From positions 1 through 6,366 of the forward strand of contig MFSY01000073.1 in NCBI GenBank assembly GCA_001785175.1: a stretch of 6,366 nucleotides of DNA, written 5' to 3'. This document shows, piece after piece, positions 1 through 4,738 of the stretch (position 1 is the first letter of the stretch; every line of letters begins with the position of its first letter). This stretch comes from Candidatus Muproteobacteria bacterium RIFCSPHIGHO2_01_FULL_65_16 (GTDB lineage: Bacteria; Pseudomonadota; Gammaproteobacteria; Acidiferrobacterales; Sulfurifustaceae). Position numbers and translations under genes: made by a program. Under the pieces are notes generated by a model. That model had not been told where the DNA came from and did no database searches. It saw nothing but the letters and a program-made list of their open reading frames with translations.

Positions 1-259
1 GGTTCAAATGCTGTTTTTAGGATTATAGGCCCGTGTGTTTTCTTGATTCCCGGGCGCGCGGCTGAACCCGGTATCCCGCGCGGGGAAAGGCGAAGATAAA
101 TCATGCGCGCCGAGCGAGTAAACAATGTTGAGGGCAAATCTCGAAACAACTTGTAACCGGGTGTTTTCCGATGAGTTTTTGACTATTGGCATATCAAATC
201 CCACTGATATTAGACCTGCCAAAACCAGGTTTCTCGGAGACTTGCGCCCGGCCCCGGGC

Positions 260-288
260 CTGGAAAAATCGATCTTCGCGCCTATACT
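260..288 (+). promoter_or_regulatory. Possible sigma70-type promoter for the leader / response regulator
   Basis: TATACT at 283-288 matches the -10 consensus at five of six bases. The hexamer 17 bp upstream, CTGGAA at 260-265, matches the -35 consensus at only three of six. Transcription would begin near 295 and give a leader of about 185 nt before the start codon at 479. The weak -35 makes this a guess that fits the downstream hairpins rather than an independent call. Confidence 0.3.
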
Positions 289-328
289 TTGAGCTGCTTT
301 TCCCCGGTTTCGTGTGGTACCGGTGCAG

Positions 329-379
329 GGACTTAGCGCAGGCAGTCGAACAGGCAACGGGGCGGTAAGTCCTTTTTTT
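329..379 (+). terminator. Terminator-like hairpin with U-tract in the leader (attenuator or small-RNA end)
   Basis: GGACTTA (329-335) is perfectly complementary to TAAGTCC (366-372), and seven T follow at 373-379. The 30-nt loop is long and only weakly structured, which is poor for a classic intrinsic terminator. It lies about 100 bp before the response-regulator start, so it would stop transcription early or mark the 3' end of an RNA of roughly 85 nt starting near 295. Its 3' arm overlaps an alternative hairpin at 363-403. Confidence 0.4.
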
Positions 380-403
380 GCAACCGGGTCTCCCGGCTTA
401 CCG
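363..403 (+). promoter_or_regulatory. Alternative hairpin competing with the terminator-like stem
   Basis: CGGTAAG (363-369) pairs with CTTACCG (397-403), and inside it CCGGG (384-388) pairs with CCCGG (392-396) around a TCT loop. The outer 5' arm shares bases 366-369 with the 3' arm of the 329-372 stem, so the two folds exclude each other, as in a terminator/antiterminator pair. No known riboswitch or leader class was recognised. Base pairing is seen directly; a regulatory function is inference. Confidence 0.3.
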
Positions 404-412
404 AAATACATG

Positions 413-446
413 ACGACAGAACGGACGCGCGCGTCCGTTCTGTCGT
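413..446. repeat. Perfect 34-bp palindrome
   Basis: The 17-base half ACGACAGAACGGACGCG is followed at once by its exact reverse complement, centred between 429 and 430. The match stops sharply on both sides. It lies 32 bp before the start codon at 479. No T-run follows on either strand, so it does not look like an intrinsic terminator. It could be a dimeric operator, a very strong mRNA hairpin just ahead of the ribosome-binding site, or the trace of a mobile-element end. Confidence 0.8.
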
Positions 447-478
447 GCAATACAAAAAAAATGTTGGAGGGTCGAGAG

Positions 479-1048
479 ATGAATACCGCTAGTTATCATC
501 TGCTGGTGGCGGACGGAAACAAGTTTAATCGCGATATACTTTCCGCCCGTCTGGCGAAACAGGGTTATAAGGTCACCACCGCGGAAGACGGCTACCTCGC
601 GCTCGGGATGCTGGAGGTAAAGGCCTTCGACCTCGTCGTCCTGGACCGGGACCTGCCGCGGGGCGGGGGCTACGACCTGCTGCAGCGGATAAAAACCCAC
701 CCCGATTGGTGCCACGTCCCGGTGATCGTAACCCTCGACAAGGAGGACGTGGAATCCACCGCCCGCTGCATCGAGGCCGGGGCGGAAGACTGCCTGGTAA
801 AACCAATCAACACCATCCTGCTCCTGGCGCGCGTCGGCGCCAGCCTCGTGAAGAAGCGCCTGCATGACAAGGAGCTCGCCTTTCGCCAGGAGCTCTCGGC
901 GAAGATCGAGCAGATCGGGCGCTGCGTTGCCGAGGAGGCGCAACCGGACCTGTCCACGCACAGCCATATCCTGTTCGCGCTGGCGAAGCTTGTGGAGTCT
1001 CACGGGGTCACGCGCGCGGTCCACCTCGGTGGCGCGGCAATCAGGTAA
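479..1048 (+). CDS. Response regulator receiver protein, output domain apparently missing
   Basis: This is a 189-residue cytoplasmic protein. The ATG at 479 was chosen because GGAGG lies at 466-470, 8 bp upstream. Residues about 6-125 form a CheY-like receiver domain: D12 of the acidic pocket, phospho-acceptor D56 (in DLVVLDRDLP) and K108 (in CLVKPI). Two usual positions differ: the second acidic pocket residue is G13, and the beta-4 Ser/Thr position appears to be L86, with T85 just before it. Residues 118-189 are helical. The end, HSHILFALAKLVESHG, resembles the linker and first residues of HD-GYP domains (ALAKLAESRDPETG-type), but the frame stops there and no HD or GYP motif follows. Only 21 bp separate its stop from the end of the facing phosphatase gene, so no room remains for an output domain. 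It may work as a CheY-like single-domain regulator, or be a decayed c-di-GMP phosphodiesterase regulator. The receiver call is firm; the truncation is inferred. Confidence 0.87.
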   Translation: MNTASYHLLVADGNKFNRDILSARLAKQGYKVTTAEDGYLALGMLEVKAFDLVVLDRDLPRGGGYDLLQRIKTHPDWCHVPVIVTLDKEDVESTARCIEAGAEDCLVKPINTILLLARVGASLVKKRLHDKELAFRQELSAKIEQIGRCVAEEAQPDLSTHSHILFALAKLVESHGVTRAVHLGGAAIR

Positions 1049-1069
1049 GGTCGGCGCCCGCGAAATCCT

Positions 1070-1909
1070 TCACTCCGCTGTTTCCCCGGCCTTGAGCCGG
1101 CGCAGCAGCGCGGCAAGCCTGTCCACCAGGGCGGGCTTGCCGAAGACCGCTCCATAGACCCGCCCCGTGCCGGGGATATCGGCGTCCTGAATAACGACGT
1201 ACTTCCCCCCGGCTTCCTCCACCAGTATCCGGCTGGCGGCGAGATCCCAGATGCGGTTGCCGTAGTCAACCGTGGCGTCCGCCGCGCCGGTGACGGCGCA
1301 GGCGTGGGCGTAGCAGCTGCGGTAGATGCGGTGATTCGGATACGCCCGGGTGACGGCGTCGAACAGCCGGCCGTCGTCGCCGTAACGCGTGAAATTGGCG
1401 CGCGCGCCCAGCATGACCCGCGCGCCCTCGCCCGGCAACGCGGAGGGCAGGTCGCCCAACAGAATGCGCTCATTATTCTGAAAGGCGCCGAGGCCGAAGG
1501 CGCCGCTCACGCAGATATCGAGCATCGGGATGTCTATGACGCCCACGATCGGCTGGCCGTGATAGTGCAGGCCGATTATGGTCCCGAAGACAGGGACGCG
1601 ATGCACCAGGTCCTCGGTGCCGTCCACCGGATCAATGATCCACTGAAAATCGGCGCCGGGGTTTGACGGCGGACGCTCCTCGCCGATGACGCCGTGGGCC
1701 GGGAAGCGCGTCCGGATCAGCTCGCGCAGGCGCTCCTCGACCCGGAGGTCCACGCTGGTGACGAAACTCCCATCCGGCTTGCGCTTGACGTCGAAGCCCG
1801 AGGCGAGCGCGGTCTTGATGATTCTGCGCGCCTCGGCCGCAAGCTCGAGCGCCCGGCTTTTGAAATCCTGTACCTCGGTCGCGGACAGTTCCCGGCGGAT
1901 GTCGGTCAT
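1070..1909 (-). CDS. Inositol monophosphatase family protein (sugar- or histidinol-phosphate phosphatase type)
   Basis: This 279-residue protein belongs to the Mg2+-dependent, lithium-sensitive phosphatase superfamily that removes phosphate from small phosphorylated alcohols (inositol phosphate, histidinol phosphate, PAP, fructose bisphosphate). All metal and catalytic motifs are present: VTSVDLRVEE with D54, GEE at 76-78, DPVDGTE from D93 with D96, and WDLAA at 221-225 with D222. Length is normal for the family (about 260-280). Start: the ATG at 1907-1909 overlaps the stop of the upstream chaB-like gene as ATGA, so translation is probably coupled; GAGAAAG lies just upstream. An in-frame extension reaching 2263 runs through the ChaB region in another frame and is not used. 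The residues that decide substrate are not recognisable, so neither SuhB nor HisN nor CysQ is claimed. Its 3' end converges with the response-regulator gene. Confidence 0.9.
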   Translation of the reverse strand: MTDIRRELSATEVQDFKSRALELAAEARRIIKTALASGFDVKRKPDGSFVTSVDLRVEERLRELIRTRFPAHGVIGEERPPSNPGADFQWIIDPVDGTEDLVHRVPVFGTIIGLHYHGQPIVGVIDIPMLDICVSGAFGLGAFQNNERILLGDLPSALPGEGARVMLGARANFTRYGDDGRLFDAVTRAYPNHRIYRSCYAHACAVTGAADATVDYGNRIWDLAASRILVEEAGGKYVVIQDADIPGTGRVYGAVFGKPALVDRLAALLRRLKAGETAE

Positions 1910-2118
1910 GGTGACTTTCTCACCCAACTGCCGGCGCGTTTCTCGTATGCTTGCTTCACCGCCGCCCAGGCCACCTTGTGCGCCACGACCTCGCGGTCGG
2001 CGCGTCCGGCGTACTGTTCCCAGGCGCTGTTGAACGCCGCGGCGTAGATCTCCTGGGCGTGCTCCGGCAGATGGCGTCGGACCGAATCCGGCAGGTCGCT
2101 TATCCTGGCATAGGGCAT
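1906..2118 (-). CDS. chaB: ChaB family protein
   Basis: This 70-residue protein matches ChaB closely along its whole length: MPYARISDLPDSV at the N-terminus, LPEHAQEIYAAAFNSAWEQY in the middle and AHKVAWAAVKQAYEK near the end. ChaB was described in E. coli beside the ChaA Na+(K+)/H+ antiporter as a possible regulator of cation transport; its molecular role is still poorly defined. No antiporter gene is in this window. Start: the ATG at 2116-2118 gives the canonical MPY start. An in-frame ATG at 2137-2139 would add seven residues (MPTAAAI) and has no Shine-Dalgarno. The stop overlaps the start of the phosphatase gene by 4 bp, so the two form a two-gene operon. Family membership is firm; a link in function between ChaB and the phosphatase is inference from the overlap. 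Confidence 0.88.
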   Translation of the reverse strand: MPYARISDLPDSVRRHLPEHAQEIYAAAFNSAWEQYAGRADREVVAHKVAWAAVKQAYEKRAGSWVRKSP

Positions 2119-2249
2119 GATTGCTGCCGCCGTGGGCATATCGCGGTTGGTGGATTTGATCACGCATGGATTGGAACAACAAGGGCCACGGACTGTCACA
2201 ACTTCCGGCGTGGACAGCGCGGTCTTGAATGCCGGAAACATCGCGCGAC

Positions 2250-2263
2250 TTGACGTTGATCAA
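2250..2263 (+). promoter_or_regulatory. FNR/Anr-type binding site
   Basis: TTGAC-GTTG-ATCAA differs from the FNR consensus TTGAT-N4-ATCAA at one base. The centre (2256.5) is about 60 bp before the cytochrome start codon and about 28 bp before TGTAAC at 2284-2289. That is close to the class II activator geometry, in which the site is centred near -41.5 of a start at about 2298. It suggests oxygen-responsive activation of the cytochrome gene and perhaps of the radical SAM, ubiU and ubiV genes downstream. In E. coli, Fnr is known to control ubiUV. Confidence 0.65.
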
Positions 2264-2304
2264 GTACCGGTGGAATCGGCGCCTGTAACCTTACCCAATT
2301 ACTC

Positions 2305-2309
2305 AGGAG
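2305..2309 (+). promoter_or_regulatory. Ribosome binding site of the cytochrome gene
   Basis: AGGAG lies 7 bp before the ATG at 2317. It fixes that start, and it contrasts with the poor or absent sites of ubiU and ubiV. Confidence 0.8.
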
Positions 2310-2316
2310 CGTTTAA

Positions 2317-2799
2317 ATGAAGAAAATCCATGTGCTGTACGGCGCGATCATCGGCGTTTTGCTGCTGGTCATCGCCGGCCTTGTGTACAAGTTCCTGTTG
2401 GCGGGAAAGACCGTGACCACCGAGGACAGGCGCACGGCCATCATCATGGAGCCGGCCGAGCGCGCCTTCGTGCTGGAGGAGATGCGCGCGCTGCTCGATG
2501 CGATCCGCGCCATGACCGACGCCGTCGCGCGTGACGACATGAAAAAGGTCGCCGCCGCGGCGCGCGCCGTGGGCCTGGCGGCGGCGCAGCACGTCCCGGC
2601 GGCGGTCGCGGCCAAGCTGCCGCTGGAATTCAAAACCATGGGGCGCGGCGTGCATGCCGAATTCGACCGCATCGCCCTGGACGCCGAGGCCATGGGCGAC
2701 GGCAAGCACACGCTGACGCAGATGGGCGAGTTGCTCGGCCGCTGCGTGGCCTGCCACGCCATCTATCAGATCAACCCGGCCGCCGCACCGCCCAAATAA
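2317..2799 (+). CDS. Membrane-anchored cytochrome c' / c556-like (class II) haem protein
   Basis: This 160-residue protein has one hydrophobic segment near the N-terminus (about residues 5-28) after the charged MKKIH start. It is either a signal anchor or a signal peptide; no obvious cleavage site is seen. The rest would lie in the periplasm. Residues about 45-142 are helix-forming and Ala-rich. The haem-binding motif CVACH is at 143-147, close to the C-terminus in the final helix (MGELLGRCVACHAIYQI). A C-terminal CXXCH after a helical body is the hallmark of class II cytochromes (c', c555/c556), which are four-helix bundles that carry electrons or bind NO/CO. M56 in VLEEMRALL is a possible sixth haem ligand, but this is only a guess. 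A good ribosome-binding site and an upstream FNR-type site support a gene expressed at low oxygen. It lies 65 bp ahead of the radical SAM gene on the same strand, probably in one transcript. Its redox partner is unknown. Confidence 0.82.
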   Translation: MKKIHVLYGAIIGVLLLVIAGLVYKFLLAGKTVTTEDRRTAIIMEPAERAFVLEEMRALLDAIRAMTDAVARDDMKKVAAAARAVGLAAAQHVPAAVAAKLPLEFKTMGRGVHAEFDRIALDAEAMGDGKHTLTQMGELLGRCVACHAIYQINPAAAPPK

Positions 2800-2864
2800 C
2801 GCCGTGTAACTATTACCCCCGATCGGGTTATCATTAGCGCCGGGCCGGGGGCGAGCGTTGAACG

Positions 2865-3482
2865 ATGAGCGAGCTACAGACCAAATGTGACGTCATCGGT
2901 TATACCCTGAACGGGAACCGATACCTGAACATCACCAACCGCTGCACCCTGCGCTGCGCCTTCTGCCCGAAATTCAACGGCGAATGGACGGTGCGGGATC
3001 ACGACCTGAGGCTGATGCGGGATCCGCCGATCGAGAAGATCATCGAGGCCGCGGGCGCTCCCGGCGATTACAAGGAAATCGTGTTCTGCGGCCTGGGCGA
3101 GCCCACGATGCGTCTGTACACCCTGATCGAGGCGGCGTCGCACCTGCGCTCCCGGGGCGCGCGCGTCCGGCTCAACACCGACGGGCTCGCGAACCTGGTG
3201 TATGGGCGCGACGTGACGTCAGATCTCAACAACGTCGTTGATTCCCTCTCGATCTCGCTCAACGCGCAGGATCGGGATACCTACAATCGCCATTGTCGCC
3301 CGAAGCTTTCCGGCGCCTACGAATCGGTGCTGGATTTCGCCCGCCGCGCGCGCGATTTTGTACCGCAAATCACCCTGACGGCCGTGGACGGCCTGCCGGG
3401 CGTGGACATCGGCGCCTGCCGGAAGGTCGCCGATGATATCGGCGTGAACTTTCGCCATCGCGTCCTCGGCGTGGTCGGTTAA
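2865..3482 (+). CDS. Radical SAM protein of the TatD-linked type
   Basis: This 205-residue protein is a compact radical SAM enzyme expected to bind one [4Fe-4S] cluster and SAM. The cluster motif is CTLRCAFC (C27, C31, C34; CX3CX2C), preceded by YLNITNR. FCGLGEPTMRL at 75-84 is the GGE-like SAM-amine motif, and LNTDGLANLVYGRD (103 onward) and VVDSLSISLNAQD follow the pattern of the small radical SAM family usually found fused or adjacent to TatD nucleases. Length (about 200) and both ends fit a complete member. Its substrate is not known. No tatD gene is present here; instead the gene lies directly before ubiU, with only the repeat element between them. The ATG at 2865 has just a weak purine-rich stretch (about 2847-2855) as a ribosome site; the 65-bp gap before it contains a 10-bp palindrome (2818-2827). 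Family call is confident; a part in anaerobic quinone synthesis is inference from position. Confidence 0.85.
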   Translation: MSELQTKCDVIGYTLNGNRYLNITNRCTLRCAFCPKFNGEWTVRDHDLRLMRDPPIEKIIEAAGAPGDYKEIVFCGLGEPTMRLYTLIEAASHLRSRGARVRLNTDGLANLVYGRDVTSDLNNVVDSLSISLNAQDRDTYNRHCRPKLSGAYESVLDFARRARDFVPQITLTAVDGLPGVDIGACRKVADDIGVNFRHRVLGVVG

Positions 3483-3485
3483 AAG

Positions 3486-3591
3486 CAGTGAAAAGTTAAA
3501 AGTGAAAAGTGCAAAGTTGATAAAAACGGAGCGCGGCGATGAAGCTTTTGCGGAACTTCACTTTTCACTTTTCACTTTACACTTTTAACTG
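3486..3591. repeat. Inverted heptanucleotide repeat element 1 (AAGTGAA type)
   Basis: The left arm 3486-3520 is five contiguous 7-bp units (CAGTGAA, AAGTTAA, AAGTGAA, AAGTGCA, AAGTTGA). A 36-bp core follows (3521-3556). The right arm 3557-3591 is five units of the complement (TTCACTT three times, TACACTT, TTAACTG). The arms are complementary at 29 of 35 positions, so a long imperfect hairpin can form in DNA or RNA. The element fills almost the whole 113-bp gap between the radical SAM stop and the ubiU start and leaves no room for a normal Shine-Dalgarno. It resembles in style the short heptameric tandem repeats known from cyanobacteria, but the inverted 5+5 arrangement is what stands out. Confidence 0.85.
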
Positions 3592-3595
3592 ACTC

Positions 3596-4627
3596 ATGGA
3601 GCTTGTCTGCCCGGCGGGGACCCTCCCGGCGCTCAAGGCGGCCGTGGACAACGGCGCGGACGCCGTGTACATCGGCTTCCGCGACGGCACCAACGCGCGT
3701 AATTTTCCCGGCCTCAACTTCGACGAGGCCGAGGCGCGCCAGGGCATCGAGTACGCGCACCGCGCGGGCCGCATGGTGTTCCTCGCGATCAACACCTATC
3801 CCTCGCCCGCGCAGTGGGACAAGTGGTGCGCCGCCGTTGATCAGGCCGCGGGCGTTGGGGTGGACGCCCTGATCCTCGCCGATCCGGGCCTCATGCATTA
3901 CTGCACCCAGAAGCACCCGCGGCAGCGGCTGCACCTCTCGGTGCAGGGCTCGGCCACGAACGCCGAGGCGATCGCCTTCTATGCGCGCCAGTTCGGCGTG
4001 CGGCGCGTGGTGCTGCCGCGGGTGCTGTCGCTCGCCCAGGTGCGCGCGATCATCAAGCGCGTCAATGTCGAGATCGAGGTGTTCGGCTTCGGCAGCCTGT
4101 GCGTGATGGCCGAGGGCCGCTGCACGCTGTCGTCCTACGTGACCGGCGAGTCGCCCAACATGAGCGGGGTCTGCTCGCCGGCGAAGGCGGTGCGCTGGGA
4201 GGAGACGCCGACCGGGCGGCAATCGCGCCTGAACGGCGTGCTCGTTGATTCCTACGGCCCCGGCGAGGCCGCGGGTTATCCCACGCTCTGCAAAGGCCGG
4301 TTCGCGGTGCAGCAGAACACGAACGCGGCGCATGACGCCGAGCTGCCGCACAAACCCTACTACGCGCTCGAGGAACCGGCGAGCCTCAACGTGCTCGACA
4401 TCCTGCCGCAGCTCATGGAGGCCGGAGTGGTCGCGATCAAGGTCGAGGGCCGCCAGCGGAGCCCGGCCTACGTCGCCCAGGTCACGCGCGCACTGCGCGC
4501 GGCGCTCGACGCCTGTGCCCGCGACCCCCAGAACTACAAGCCGCGGGGCGACTGGCTTGCGGCCCTGGACAAGGTCGCCGAGGGCGTGACGCACACGCTC
4601 GGGGCGTATCATCGGCCGTGGCAATAA
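3596..4627 (+). CDS. ubiU: UbiU, O2-independent ubiquinone hydroxylation protein (U32 peptidase family)
   Basis: This 343-residue protein matches E. coli UbiU (YhbU, 331 residues) nearly end to end: MELVCPAGTLPALKAAVDNG at the start, ADAVYIG, DTNAR-like GTNAR, AINTYPSP, ALILADPGLM, VVLPRVLS, FGFGSLCVMAEGRC, YVTGESPN, GYPTLCKGR, VEGRQRSPAYV and the C-terminal LGAYHRPWQ. The four [4Fe-4S] cysteines are C169, C176, C193 and C232, at the same numbering as in E. coli. UbiU and UbiV form a heterodimer that hydroxylates the ubiquinone ring without O2; the U32 relatives TrhP and RlhA depend on prephenate. The extra length is mainly an insertion around 236-254 (QQNTNAAHDAELPHKP) compared with E. coli. 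The ATG at 3596 is fixed by homology. No Shine-Dalgarno is present, because the repeat element ends 4 bp upstream; expression may depend on read-through from the radical SAM gene. Confidence 0.95.
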   Translation: MELVCPAGTLPALKAAVDNGADAVYIGFRDGTNARNFPGLNFDEAEARQGIEYAHRAGRMVFLAINTYPSPAQWDKWCAAVDQAAGVGVDALILADPGLMHYCTQKHPRQRLHLSVQGSATNAEAIAFYARQFGVRRVVLPRVLSLAQVRAIIKRVNVEIEVFGFGSLCVMAEGRCTLSSYVTGESPNMSGVCSPAKAVRWEETPTGRQSRLNGVLVDSYGPGEAAGYPTLCKGRFAVQQNTNAAHDAELPHKPYYALEEPASLNVLDILPQLMEAGVVAIKVEGRQRSPAYVAQVTRALRAALDACARDPQNYKPRGDWLAALDKVAEGVTHTLGAYHRPWQ

Positions 4628-4630
4628 ATC

Positions 4631-4738
4631 GCCAGTTCCAAGTTTCGAGTTACAAGTTCCAAGTTGGAAAACCGCTTGAATATCTCGATAACCTGGAATG
4701 TCGCACTTTGAACTTGGAACTTGAAACTTGAAACTGTC
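4631..4738. repeat. Inverted heptanucleotide repeat element 2 (CCAAGTT type)
   Basis: The left arm 4631-4665 is five 7-bp units (GCCAGTT, CCAAGTT, TCGAGTT, ACAAGTT, CCAAGTT). A 38-bp core follows (4666-4703). The right arm 4704-4738 is five complementary units (CACTTTG, AACTTGG, AACTTGA, AACTTGA, AACTGTC). Complementarity is 29 of 35, the same as element 1, although the 7-mer differs. It starts 3 bp after the ubiU stop and runs into the first codons of ubiV. It therefore fills the gap, provides the TTG start and probably the weak GGAA ribosome site at 4716-4719. Confidence 0.85.

Larger units (their letters stand above)
1..478. other. Non-coding, hairpin-rich region upstream of the response regulator
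   Basis: No convincing protein is seen here on either strand. Open frames through it give low-complexity translations that match nothing I recognise. The stretch is visibly richer in A/T runs than the genes that follow. It contains GC-rich inverted repeats at 50-71 (CCGGG/CCCGG) and 75-84 (a 10-bp palindrome), a possible -10 element at 283-288, a hairpin followed by seven T at 329-379, a competing hairpin at 363-403 and a perfect palindrome at 413-446. The end of any gene to the left is not visible. I infer a long regulatory leader for the gene at 479, possibly with a small RNA inside it. Confidence 0.6.
2119..2316. other. Divergent intergenic region between chaB and the cytochrome gene
   Basis: These 198 bp separate the two divergent transcription units and must hold both promoters. 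They contain the FNR-type site at 2250-2263, a 7-bp inverted repeat TTCCGGC (2203-2209) / GCCGGAA (2231-2237), and a bulged stem CTGTCAC / GTGGACAG inside 2194-2217. A TGTAAC element at 2284-2289 could serve as the -10 of the cytochrome promoter (four of six bases). No convincing minus-strand promoter was picked out for chaB. Confidence 0.6.

Noticed and set aside
179..197. FNR-like half sites TTGAC and ATCAA
   Set aside because: The halves are 9 bp apart instead of 4, so the site cannot bind an FNR dimer in the usual way.
179..211. Promoter made of TTGACT and GATATT
   Set aside because: Spacing is about 21 bp, too long for a sigma70 promoter.
329..372. tRNA-like reading of the 7-bp closing stem GGACTTA/TAAGTCC
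   Set aside because: Only 44 nt long, with no D, anticodon or T arms and no CCA context. The seven T after it fit a terminator-like hairpin better.
4..450. Minus-strand open frame (148 codons) in the left non-coding region
   Set aside because: The translation matches no family I recognise, and it runs through hairpins and the palindrome.
398..1024. Minus-strand open frame (208 codons) opposite the response regulator
   Set aside because: It crosses the palindrome and mirrors the receiver gene. The plus frame has a Shine-Dalgarno and clear receiver motifs.
1910..2263. N-terminal extension of the phosphatase frame upstream of 1909
   Set aside because: The extra residues have no family resemblance and overlap the well-conserved ChaB gene in another frame.
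3486..3591. CRISPR array
   Set aside because: The repeated units are only 7 bp, contiguous and inverted, with no unique spacers.
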